From Exophiala sp. HKRS030 (lineage: Eukaryota > Ascomycota > Eurotiomycetes > Chaetothyriales > Herpotrichiellaceae), in the NCBI GenBank assembly GCA_023897205.1, contig JAHWDD010000006.1, positions 1,488,001 through 1,552,000 of the forward strand: a stretch of DNA of 64,000 nt, given 5' to 3'. Under the pieces are notes generated by a model, which saw only the letters and a list, made by a program, of their open reading frames with translations, had not been told where the DNA came from and did no database searches. The position numbers and the translations under genes were made by a program. Each line of letters starts with the position of its first letter. The stretch's first letter is position 1. Shown in pieces: positions 10,977 through 20,184 of the stretch.

Positions 10977-12724
10977 ATGGCTACAAATACCGGAGTCAAG
11001 CAGCCTTGGGAAGAAAAGGTAAAGATACCGAGGAAGATTCGCGACGACTCGGTTGCACGCGTTGATCCTCCTCTACAAGGGTTGCCAGATAAGCTTCCGC
11101 AAAACTCGCAGGGACTTGCTCAGGCCATCCTGACCCCACGAGAACTCGAACTCACGGGAAAGTCTGCGATCGAATTGCTAGCAAAGCTACAAAGTCGAGA
11201 ACTCTCATCAGAAGAAGTTACAAGGGCCTTTCTGCGACGAGCAGCCCTGGCCCAGCACGCAACCAACTGTTTGACTGAGCTTCTCTGGGATGAGGCTATC
11301 GAGCGAGCACGATACCTCGACTCTTTGCCAGAACCCCTGGGACCACTCCACGGATTGCCCATCAGTACCAAAGAGCACCATGGCTCCAAGTCCAAGAATG
11401 GGGTTGCCAACGCCTCTTACGTCGCTTGGATCGGAATGCCTCAAGGGTCTATCCTGCTTTATGACATCTTGTATGACGCCGGATGTGTTTTCTTCGCCAG
11501 AACGACGCAGCCGCAAACCATCATGCACCTCGAGACAGAATCCAACATCTATGGCAGGACGGTCAACCCTTACAATCGGAACTTGACACCGGGAGGGAGC
11601 AGTGGAGGCGAGTCGGCTTTGATCGGCTTTCGAGGTAGCGTGCTCGGTGTTGGGGGAGACATCGGTGGCAGTATTCGATGTCCAGCTGCGCATACTGGCA
11701 TATATGGTTTCAAGTATGAAGACTTCCGGCGGACGAGAACTGCGTGACTGACAGATCAATAGACCAACCACGAAACGTCTTCCGTCGAGTGGTCAGAGAA
11801 CTCACATGATTGGCAAGGAAACCATCCACTCGACTCTGGGACCCATGGCTACAAATCGTGACTCGCTGGAGCTGTTCATGAAGGTCGCCCTAGCCGCGAA
11901 ACCGTGGAGACTTGATCCTGGCCTCACTGCCAAGGTGTGGACTCCTTACCAGTTCACAAAGCCTTTGAAGATTGCTGTACAGTGGTGGGACGGTGTTGTC
12001 AAGCCCCATCCACCAATGATACGGGCCTTGAAGGAAGTATCCGAAGCGTGCAAGGCTGCAGGTATGGAAGTGGTCGAGTGGGACTGCACGAAATTAGACC
12101 ATAAGAAAAATTGGGAAATCACTGCAGGTCTCTACTGGCCTGACGGAGGAGCTGAGACTCTTGGTAGGATAGAGGAGGCCGGCGAACCAATACTGCCTCT
12201 AACCAAGTTCATCATCCATGAACAACCGGCGGCGAAGAACTACAACATGCATGAATTGTGGAAGGTCGGTTTTTTCTCAATAATCCCCGCTTTCGTGACT
12301 TTGGATGGCTGATATTTTCTTCTAGCTTGTTGCTGAAAGAGACGCATACCGAGAGCGGTACGCGCGTGCTTGGACAGAGACAGGTAAAGACGATGGCCGA
12401 GAGGTAGATGTCATCCTCTGCCCACCTTCCTTTGGCGCAGCAACTCCTCACGAACAGTCGCGATACTGGGGTTATACTTCTACCTGGAATCTATTAGACT
12501 ACCCCGGTGCCGTGTTCCCAGTGACCACCGTTGACCAGGAAAAGGACAAAAAGGATCTTGACTACGTGCCCAAGAACGCAGAGGATAAATTTGTGTACGA
12601 GATGTACTCACCGGAGAAGTACTTGGACGCACCGGTCAGTCTGCAGATCATTGGAAGAAGAAGCTATGATGAGAAGGTCCTTGCCGCACTGGTAGAGATC
12701 GAGAAGGCTCTGGGTAGAAAATAG
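10977..12724 (+). CDS. amidase-signature hydrolase (acetamidase/FAAH-like)
   Basis: Three exons: 10977-11713, 11763-12264 and 12326-12724 (545 aa). The first intron is only 49 nt; joining it restores the conserved GFK-PTTKRLP block. It hydrolyses an amide bond, releasing ammonia or an amine; the substrate cannot be told from sequence. The Ser-cisSer-Lys triad is complete: K132 in GLPISTKEHH, S208 in TPGGSSGGES and S232 in GGDIGGSIR. The 76- and 24-residue spacing matches the family. No signal peptide is seen, so it is probably cytosolic. It resembles fungal general amidase/acetamidase proteins, but nothing in the neighbourhood suggests a catabolic cluster. Confidence 0.87.
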
Positions 12725-13381
12725 GGGGGAAATGGACGCACTCCGTACCTAAAGTATTAGAAGGTGGTACTCGGTATGGGGCATCCATCCTCAGGCATAC
12801 ACCCAGCCATGATGTTTAGGCATTAATGTCTTGCTGGCTGAGCAGATCGCTCTCAAATTGCTTAAAGAGGAAGGCTAGGTTACCATTTTCAGTAGGCCCA
12901 CGTGTCTATCCCCAGGCATCAATCCCCAATTCTTTTCCTAAATATTCGTTCAGTCATTGTTGGCTGAGCAAAACCCTCATCAATCGCTTAAAGAGGAAAG
13001 TTGGGTTACTACATCTGGTAGGGATTCAGTAAAAGGCCTAGGGGCATCATTCCTCAAGCATCGTGCTGACTAAGTATGCTCGTATCCACGTGACCTGTAC
13101 TTTTCGGTGGGAAACGCAGTGCGGGCAAACACAAGACACAGACACAAGGCCAGCCTCACCCTCGAAAGTGTTTGTATCCCTTGTTCAACAGTCCACACAA
13201 TTCAATACAATTGACGATCGATTTACACAAAGAACCATTCTTCTCTAAATTTCCACCGTCCCACATCTCCTCATCTTTGGATTTCCTTCTGCCTCCTGCC
13301 ACTCAGAACCGCACCAAACTTCATCCTCATGCCTCTTATGATGCCTTGAACACGTCTCCACCTCGATCACGGACTTGAAAG
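12725..13381. other. intergenic region with degenerate tandem repeat; CEG1 promoter
   Basis: 657 bp between the amidase stop and the CEG1 start. It begins with a near-exact motif copy (ACTCCGTA at 12740-12747) and continues with the tandem repeat described at 12779-13070. It ends in a pyrimidine-rich stretch (about 13200-13370), typical of a fungal promoter/5' leader. Confidence 0.6.
12779..13070 (+). repeat. degenerate tandem repeat, unit about 126 bp, about 2.3 copies
   Basis: The block TGGCTGAGCA at 12835 recurs at 12961. In both copies it is followed by a diverged stretch and then by GCTTAAAGAGGAA and a GGTTAC segment. The leading block CTCAGGCAT (12790) recurs as CCCAGGCAT (12911) and CTCAAGCAT (13053), so a third copy begins and is cut short. 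The copies differ at many positions, so the duplication is not recent. It has no coding potential that I trust. Confidence 0.6.
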
Positions 13382-14659
13382 ATGGATTCTCATATGGACC
13401 CGGGTTCGCTGATTGCTCGTGTCGGCGGACGATGGGCTGGTCATGACCTCCAACGCCAGTTTCAAGGAGAGGTTGCAGAACTACTGGGTCGCAGAAACAG
13501 GAACTTTCCTGGCGCCCAACCAGTGTCGTTCGCGGCCAAACACATCACAGAACTGAAAAGAGAGGACTACTACGTGTGTGAAAAGACGGATGGCATGCGC
13601 TACCTGATGTATCTTACTCGAGACGGCGAACGAGACATCCACTACCTGATCGACCGGAAGAACGATTACTACTATGTCCCCGGCCTACACTTTCCTCACC
13701 ACGAAGACCCGACATTCAAACGTTTCCATACAGACACCATCCTCGATGGCGAGTTGGTCGAAGACCAGTACCCCGACAAACCGCCGGTGGTGAAGTTCCT
13801 GATCTTCGACTGCCTCGTCCTTGATGGAAACAGCCTGATGCAGAGACCTCTGGACAAGCGCCTCGCCTACTGCAAGTCATACGTGCTCAAGCCCTACCAC
13901 GCCATGCTGAAACAGGATCCGTCAATCCACCAAGCCTTCGTCATCGAAGACAAGGCCACCGAGTTCAGCTATGCCTTGGAAAAAATGTTCAAGGACATCA
14001 TCCCCCGGGTCAAGAAGTTACATGGCAACGACGGCCTGATCTTCACATGTAAAAACACACCGTACAAGTTCGGGACGGACGAGCACATTCTCAAGTGGAA
14101 GCCGCCGGAGGAAAACACGGTCGACTTTCTAATGCACATCGAATGGGCCACGTATGAACCTGACAACGAGGACCCCGACCGATCTCCACAAATGGATTAC
14201 GATGCCCTCCCAGTTCGGTTCGGTCTATACATCTACCACGGCAACGGTGCAGACTATGCGCACGTCGGCGACCTGCACGTGATGCCCTCCGAGTGGGAAG
14301 ATTGGAAGGCACGAAGGAAGCCTTTGCAAGATATTATCGTCGAGTGCTATCAAGAAGATCTCACCAAAGATATGGCGAGCACCGACTCATCCGATGGTAT
14401 GAACGGTGAGAACGTCAATGCACATGCAAATGAAGCTACAAATGGCTCGGGCCAGACAAGGCGTTGGCGCTTTCACCGATTTCGCGACGACAAGACTGAC
14501 GCCAACCACGTCACCACTTATCAAAGCGTCATTGAGTCTATCGAGGATCACATCACGGAAGATGATCTGCTTTCGAGCGCCAATGATATTCGCACGGCTT
14601 GGAAATCGCGCAATGCGGACCAAGAAAAGAAACAAGCTCCTAGGCCAGGAGGGAAGTGA
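13382..14659 (+). CDS. CEG1: mRNA-capping enzyme guanylyltransferase (alpha subunit)
   Basis: Intronless, 425 aa. It transfers GMP from GTP to the 5'-diphosphate end of nascent RNA in the nucleus, via a lysine-GMP intermediate. Nucleotidyltransferase motifs in order: motif I EKTDGMR (K68 nucleophile), a motif III-type FLIFDCLVLDG, motif IV DGLIF, motif V LKWKPP and motif VI RFRDDK near residue 368. The C-terminal OB-fold region is followed by a short charged tail. Length fits fungal GTases (about 400-460 aa). The ATG at 13382 is preceded by a stop codon just upstream. As in other fungi, the RNA triphosphatase is a separate protein and is not in this window. Confidence 0.93.
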   Translation: MDSHMDPGSLIARVGGRWAGHDLQRQFQGEVAELLGRRNRNFPGAQPVSFAAKHITELKREDYYVCEKTDGMRYLMYLTRDGERDIHYLIDRKNDYYYVPGLHFPHHEDPTFKRFHTDTILDGELVEDQYPDKPPVVKFLIFDCLVLDGNSLMQRPLDKRLAYCKSYVLKPYHAMLKQDPSIHQAFVIEDKATEFSYALEKMFKDIIPRVKKLHGNDGLIFTCKNTPYKFGTDEHILKWKPPEENTVDFLMHIEWATYEPDNEDPDRSPQMDYDALPVRFGLYIYHGNGADYAHVGDLHVMPSEWEDWKARRKPLQDIIVECYQEDLTKDMASTDSSDGMNGENVNAHANEATNGSGQTRRWRFHRFRDDKTDANHVTTYQSVIESIEDHITEDDLLSSANDIRTAWKSRNADQEKKQAPRPGGK

Positions 14660-15220
14660 ATGAGTATCGATGACGGAAAATGGAAGGGATCGAGAGTGCG
14701 AGCATTGTCTTTGGCAAATCAGATTTTGGGCGATTTAGGTATTCACTAGTGCAGCATGGCCAAGGTAACCAGACGACGGCATTCCGGGCGTGAAAGAAAG
14801 GTGGAAGTTATGATTTGTTTTATGGGCAAAGCGTCGGCGGTATAGGATTATTGGAACGGAGTATCGTGGCATTCAGGGGGATGGATTTTGCAGTGAAAAC
14901 GGCAATGGCAATGGCAATGGCACTGGAGTGGAGTGTTTTTTTGGCTCAGAATTCTACAATACAAGCAAGGGAAATGGAAGTAGGCAAACAGAGAAGAAGA
15001 AGAAGAAGAAGAAGAAGAAGAAGAAGAAGAAGAAGAAGAAGAAGAAGAAGAAGACGAAGCAAAAAGCCAGCATGATACCCCTTGATAGTTTCGCCGTCCT
15101 TGGTTCTCTTCATGAATGCCAATGTTGAGAATAATATTATATTTCCGTGTTGGCCATGATTTGAAATTGATTGAATCGTTGAATGGTCGTAATCTTTATT
15201 TACCTAGCCAGGTGGTGTCC
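14660..15220. other. convergent intergenic region with GAA microsatellite
   Basis: 561 bp between the stop of CEG1 and that of the Zn2Cys6 gene, so 3' flanks of both. Apart from the GAA array at 14993-15053 and a short GGCAAT run near 14900-14920, nothing stands out. Confidence 0.6.
14993..15053 (+). repeat. (GAA)n microsatellite, about 20 units
   Basis: Perfect trinucleotide array, purine on the + strand, in the 3' flank of CEG1. Open frames through it encode only poly-Arg or poly-Lys and are ignored. Confidence 0.95.
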
Positions 15221-17998
15221 TCAACTCGGAAATCTAAACTCGGAATTCATCCAATCCTGATCCCCTCCAGAGATGGGCATGGTCGTCGTATCGTTGGGGG
15301 CCGCCATCCACTGGTCCAAGAAAGCCCAATCGATGTCCATGTTCATGGGATTCATGTTCAGGTTTGTATTTGTGTTTGTATTTGTATCTGTCGTCGTCAT
15401 GAACGTATCGGGTCCGTTCGTAGTATGACTCGTACTCGAGGTGGTACCGATGGAAGTGTATTCTGACGAAGACGACACCGTATTAACGCCGCCCGTACCG
15501 TTTCCTTGTGACATCCCTCCTCCGGGGGTCGTCTGGAAAGCAAGCTGAAATGGCAATGTAGAACTGAATCGATTGGGACTCAAAGTCCAATCATCTGTGG
15601 GTTTTGTTTCTTGTTGTTGCGTCTGCTGCCGGTGCCGGTGCTGGTGCTGGTGCTGGTGCTGCTGTTGTTGTGACACATTCTCACTTAATGACAACGGAGT
15701 GAGATTAAATTCGTGAACGTCGACAAATACATTTTGTTGACCTTGTCCATTCTTGTCATCTTGTTGCCGTCGTTGCTGTTGATGAAGCTGAGGCCACTCT
15801 CCAAATTGTTTCCTTGTCAATTCCGTGGAAGGAAACAGACAATCGGCAGATACCCTCTGCGATGTCGAACCGGCGGCGGCGGCGGCGTCGTCATCTGAAC
15901 CGGCAACTCTTGTAATTGATCGATTTCTGGATCGATGTTGCAACGTGCTCGTCATCTTTCGAGTTGTCGCCGTACCAACCCCGTCGAGCACGACCCTGAG
16001 AACGTCCGAGACTCGTCTCGCTTCTCGACTCGTCGGGCTCAAGTCGACCGTGATGGTGAAGGCGGACCCCAACAAGGCGTAAACGTCCTTGGTGCGCTGG
16101 TCGGCGTCGACCTCTACATTGCGCCCCGGGTGACGGTTCTTCCAGGTACTGACCGCCAGACACAGGACGATGCTGGCGAGGTAGAAGTCGTTCATTGTGA
16201 AACTGCTCAACATCCACCTACCGTCGTACAACTGACCCCCCGGCTTGAACTCCTTGTGGAGGTCGAGCATGTGTCGGCTGATGGCCGAGGCCGCGTCGAC
16301 GCAAGCGGTGATGCTCTCCGGGAAACTGTACTCGCCCGTGACGGGGTCGGTCATGGTCATGTACTTTCTGTGTAGGACGCAAAGGGACTTTTGAAACAAG
16401 AACTCGCAGTTCAACCGGACCATGACCAGATAGGCCGGGTCGGCGAAAGATTGTCTCATGGGCCGGATCCGCAAGATGTCGGGGACCGTGGCGTGGACGG
16501 CTCGCACCTCGCGGTCCAACGCCATGACGTCGGCCTGGCTCACGTCGCGGAAGGACAGAGAGTGAGCCGTCACCTTGCCAAAACTCGTCATCAGTCGGGA
16601 CTTGACGATGAAGTAGAGGATCTGTGTCGCTTCGGTCTCGGGACGGCCGGGCGGCAGCTCGGTCGAAGACTCGTCGAAATCGGCATCCAACAGATTTCGG
16701 GGATCCTGCGTGTCCCAGCTGCCAGGGGGGATCTGGTTGGGTAGACCCAACTGGAACGAAATCATCAGGTCGAATTGCCGCAGCATGGCCCAGACGCGAC
16801 GCCGCATTTCGGCCTCGAACACGGTGAAGCTGGACGCAAAGTGGCTGCTGTCTCGGTGGTAGCCGCCCCTGTACGCCTGGCGGACGAGCATGGCCCAGAT
16901 CAGTGCCGTCTCGCCGGACGGGTCGAGCGTCTGGATGTACAGACACTGCGTGTACAGGGCGAAGGCTTCTATGCCGAAACGCTTCAATCGAGTCAGGCCG
17001 CCCAACCGCAGACACTGACGGCTCGCGCTGAGGAACGTCGACCGCGGCGAGGGCCCGTCGTCCGGCGTGGGTGGTTCGGTGCCCACGGCCTCTGATAGCG
17101 TGGCGGACATGCAACATATGCAGAACAAAATGCTCAGCCAGAACGGCGACGTGTCCAAGGGGTTGGCCCAGAAGGCTTCGTACCGGTGTTGAAACTCCCA
17201 CGTGTGGATGAACGGTATCACCATGTACGTACTGTTGAAGTAGGTCGAGAGACGCCGGTCCACTTGTTCGCGTGATGGCAGAGAGGTCGAGAGGATGTGG
17301 GAAATTGTCAGTCCGGATGGGGCGGCGAAGAGGGTTTCCTCCTCATGCTCAGGCGGGTCGCTATCGAGTGTGGTGTCGTCTACAACATCGTCGGGTTGAC
17401 TGGGCCCGTCACCACCACTGCCACTGCTGGCTACAGACACGTGAGTCTCTTCAGAGCCAGGGCTGACGTGTAAGGCTGATTTGAGTTCTTGGATGTTTTG
17501 CAGGATGGCGGACCAGTGAGTCGAGCCGACGTAGCGGGACTCGGTGGCGTTTTCGAGGTGGAATTGGCCTTCATTGGCGATGCTGGCATTCGAGTCCGTG
17601 TTCATGGTCGTGTCGGAGCGAATGGTGTTTGGGTTGGATGGCAGTAGAGATGCGGCGCCGTTATTGTCGACCATTTGCATGACGAGCTGTTCGAGATGAC
17701 GAAGCCTTTCTTGGGCTCTTCCACGACTGTTGTTGACGCCATTGGTGGTGCTGTTGGTGCTGCTGAAGTCGGATTTTGATGGCGCGACGGTTGCTTTACC
17801 GTATGTGCAGCTTTCGATGTCGCCCTTTTTGATACATGTTTCACAGGGATGGCCACGATCACATTTGAGCTTTTTGGATCGGCATGGCGCACACGATAAC
17901 GGCTGCCTGTTTCGCTTATTGATTTTGTTGCCTCCATTGGCCGAAGATTCGAGGTTGGCGCGAAATTTGCCCGTGAGGGCTGCGAAGTCTGTTGTCAT
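15221..17998 (-). CDS. Zn(II)2Cys6 transcription factor with fungal MHR domain
   Basis: Single open frame, 925 aa, ATG at 17998. The GAL4-type zinc cluster is complete: C36, C39, C46, C52, C55 and C64 (SCAPCRSKKLKCDRGHPCETC). It is followed by a probable coiled-coil dimerisation segment (about 90-112, RAQERLRHLEQLVMQMVDNN) and the fungal-specific middle homology region (about 240-600). The C-terminus is low complexity, with alternating Gln/His, Ser/Thr and Asn runs typical of activation regions. Family role: nuclear, binds CGG-containing sites. The target pathway cannot be inferred; the adjacent short-chain dehydrogenase on the same strand is a conceivable but unproven target. The central exon region is rich in G/C at third positions, which creates long antisense shadow frames. 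Confidence 0.88.
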   Translation of the reverse strand: MTTDFAALTGKFRANLESSANGGNKINKRNRQPLSCAPCRSKKLKCDRGHPCETCIKKGDIESCTYGKATVAPSKSDFSSTNSTTNGVNNSRGRAQERLRHLEQLVMQMVDNNGAASLLPSNPNTIRSDTTMNTDSNASIANEGQFHLENATESRYVGSTHWSAILQNIQELKSALHVSPGSEETHVSVASSGSGGDGPSQPDDVVDDTTLDSDPPEHEEETLFAAPSGLTISHILSTSLPSREQVDRRLSTYFNSTYMVIPFIHTWEFQHRYEAFWANPLDTSPFWLSILFCICCMSATLSEAVGTEPPTPDDGPSPRSTFLSASRQCLRLGGLTRLKRFGIEAFALYTQCLYIQTLDPSGETALIWAMLVRQAYRGGYHRDSSHFASSFTVFEAEMRRRVWAMLRQFDLMISFQLGLPNQIPPGSWDTQDPRNLLDADFDESSTELPPGRPETEATQILYFIVKSRLMTSFGKVTAHSLSFRDVSQADVMALDREVRAVHATVPDILRIRPMRQSFADPAYLVMVRLNCEFLFQKSLCVLHRKYMTMTDPVTGEYSFPESITACVDAASAISRHMLDLHKEFKPGGQLYDGRWMLSSFTMNDFYLASIVLCLAVSTWKNRHPGRNVEVDADQRTKDVYALLGSAFTITVDLSPTSREARRVSDVLRVVLDGVGTATTRKMTSTLQHRSRNRSITRVAGSDDDAAAAAGSTSQRVSADCLFPSTELTRKQFGEWPQLHQQQRRQQDDKNGQGQQNVFVDVHEFNLTPLSLSENVSQQQQHQHQHQHRHRQQTQQQETKPTDDWTLSPNRFSSTLPFQLAFQTTPGGGMSQGNGTGGVNTVSSSSEYTSIGTTSSTSHTTNGPDTFMTTTDTNTNTNTNLNMNPMNMDIDWAFLDQWMAAPNDTTTMPISGGDQDWMNSEFRFPS

Positions 17999-18588
17999 TT
18001 TAAGGTCGAGTTAATCTGATGGTGTCGAGAATCAAACAGGTTCATATAATCGAGATGATTGATATTGAGGTTGTGTTCAGTGTTAAGCAGGCATCCTGTG
18101 CCGCCCGTGGCTTCTTGTCTCTGTCGCCAATATTGGAGGCTTCATGCGTAGATGGTATTACTGGGATGGATATTTGTCTTGTACTCGTAACATGCGATAC
18201 ATGATACTAACATCTCACAATCAACATCCAGGTTGTCGATGGACGAAGAATTGAAGGAACAGAATAAGCTTGGTGACGTGAAAATACAGAGATTCAACGT
18301 TGCCCGAAACCCTCAGGCGATCAAGAAATATACTTAGTCATCATCACATGCACAGCGCAACTCTCCACATGATAACGACATCAACAACACTTGGTGGATG
18401 TAGTATATTTGGGTACGGAATCAACATGATGATACGTACTTGATGCTTATCATAACATCTTCTGCTGTCGAATCCGACCGATTGTAGGGGAACGAAAAAG
18501 AGGAACAACTTGAGCACTAATAGAAATCGATTATTATCCATTGGCCACGATCATTACCCGTATGTTTACATGTCCCAGTCCATCCAAG
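17999..18588. other. intergenic region upstream of the Zn2Cys6 gene
   Basis: 590 bp lying 5' of the transcription factor and 3' of the short-chain dehydrogenase. A/T-rich, with no credible ORF, repeat or RNA gene seen. Confidence 0.5.
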
Positions 18589-19593
18589 TTACAATTCTTT
18601 CGTACACCCAGGCTGGAGTTTCTCGTAGATGACGCTCAATTCATCCCACAGCCTCTCTGCTGTCTGATCACCTTCCTGGCTCTTGACAAACGGACTGTAT
18701 GGCTTGACTTCACATTCGCTCAGATACTGGCCGTGGGTTTCCTTCCCGGCCGTCCCGCCATGGACCAGAGTCCGTGCCCCGTGTTCACCAGATCGAGCTG
18801 CAAATTTAGCCACGACCTTTGCTGCTGCTCCGGCGTCCTGAAAGAGATTGGTATTGCAAAATCCTGGAGCGACGTTGTTGATGACGACCAATGGCTTGCC
18901 GATAGGGTCAGATTCCGCCGATGCCGTGAGCACTTTCGCAAAACGTTTCACCAGGAGCATCACAGGAAGTTTACTCAGGAAATATCGGTCGTTACCCATG
19001 GCCGTTTTCTTGGGGTCGGAAAGCGTTGTGAGGATTTGTCCGTCTGGAGGAGTGGTAAGATCCTGTGTCTTGGCCCAAAAATGTACGGCTGATCCAGTCA
19101 CGGCTATGACGGGCGTGATGTTGTATTTCGTGGCTGATTGTCGTAATGTCGGGATCAGTAAGGTCGCGAGGAGAAAGGTCGAAATCACATTCACGGTGAT
19201 CGTACTCTCATAACCCTCGGACAGTGAAAACTTGTGAAGTTCTACCCCAGCATTGAGAATAGCGGCATCCAAGCGTGGAAGTTCTTTGAATTTCTCAGCG
19301 CAGGCAACAACACTGGAAAAAGAGCCGAGATCAAGCTCGAGAAGAACGAATTTTGGCTTCTGACCGTTGCCGCTCGGTGTTGCTTCAATGATTTTCCTGG
19401 CCTGTTCCCCTTTGGACAGCGAGCGGCATACCAGTACGATAGTGCTACAGTTGAGCTGAACCAATTGTTTGGCGGCTTCCAGTCCAAGCCCGGAATTCGC
19501 ACCAGTGATCGCAATGGCGCGGCCCGTTAGATCGACCTTAGGTAGAGGCGGCGTCTGGAATTGGCCTCGGAGAAATTGTATATAGCCGACCAT
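18589..19593 (-). CDS. short-chain dehydrogenase/reductase
   Basis: Single exon, 334 aa, ATG at 19593. Rossmann NAD(P)-binding motif TGANSGLG (residues 30-37), the NAG motif (LNAGVEL), a catalytic Ser in VTGSAVHFW and the YxxxK pair in YFLSK. The layout resembles fungal SDRs of the retinol-dehydrogenase/WW-oxidoreductase-like group (MVGYIQFLRGQ start). The substrate is unknown. The middle insertion between the Ser and Tyr motifs is longer than in minimal SDRs, as is common in this group. The nearest neighbours are a Zn2Cys6 factor downstream and TTI1 upstream, so no biosynthetic cluster is evident. Confidence 0.85.
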   Translation of the reverse strand: MVGYIQFLRGQFQTPPLPKVDLTGRAIAITGANSGLGLEAAKQLVQLNCSTIVLVCRSLSKGEQARKIIEATPSGNGQKPKFVLLELDLGSFSSVVACAEKFKELPRLDAAILNAGVELHKFSLSEGYESTITVNVISTFLLATLLIPTLRQSATKYNITPVIAVTGSAVHFWAKTQDLTTPPDGQILTTLSDPKKTAMGNDRYFLSKLPVMLLVKRFAKVLTASAESDPIGKPLVVINNVAPGFCNTNLFQDAGAAAKVVAKFAARSGEHGARTLVHGGTAGKETHGQYLSECEVKPYSPFVKSQEGDQTAERLWDELSVIYEKLQPGCTKEL

Positions 19594-20184
19594 GTCGATG
19601 AAAGATACTTAAAATAATCTTCCTGGGCTGAGGATTGTGGTGTGCAGCAGGCAGGTAGAATCGCCGTTTGACTGGAGTCTTCAAGAATAGAACGATTGAT
19701 CGGACCAGTCGAGTGTACATGGCGGCGCCCATTATTTTATATCCCACCACATAGGCACCTGCGATCACAGTGAAATGATTTCCAAGCCTTGACTTGATGT
19801 GTAGGTGCACAAAGCGTCAGATGGCTGAATAACTGTTTGAGGACAATGCCAAATCCGTGAATGACCGTCAGTGGGAATCATTATCTCCGGAGGCCCGAAA
19901 AGAGACCCGAATGGGGAAATTTGATAGTTCCTCGTCGTCTCCACCGTCAACCACCGAAATACCGGCCCATCCCCATACTTGAGAAATCTCTCACTTTTCA
20001 TCTACTCGGCGTTGCAAATGGCGGCTGCCTGTACTTGGCTTGGCCCGCCAAATCCATGAGTATCCTTGATTTTCAGCCTAGGCACCTTTGTATACCTGTT
20101 CAAGGGCCTCTGATGCTGGCCGCGCATCTGTGCAACATTCCACGTGCCGGATAATTGCCGTCGAAGTTGTCGCAGTATGCCAAT
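19594..20184. promoter_or_regulatory. intergenic region upstream of the dehydrogenase gene
   Basis: 591 bp between the TTI1 stop and the dehydrogenase start, both on the minus strand. It holds the TTI1 3' flank and the dehydrogenase promoter. I see no named element and no credible ORF. Confidence 0.5.

Noticed and set aside
11714..12325. Amidase frame breaks taken as pseudogene frameshifts
   Set aside because: Both breaks are removed by canonical introns (11714-11762 and 12265-12325) that restore conserved sequence.
14815..15128. Arg- or Lys-run open frames across the GAA array
   Set aside because: They are translations of the microsatellite in two frames.
16218..17201. 327-codon second minus-strand frame
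   Set aside because: Same-strand shifted frame inside the Zn2Cys6 gene; the real frame carries the recognisable domains.
10977..19593. Amidase, Zn2Cys6 factor and dehydrogenase as a metabolite gene cluster
   Set aside because: Housekeeping CEG1 lies between them, no backbone synthase is present, and their orientation and spacing look ordinary.
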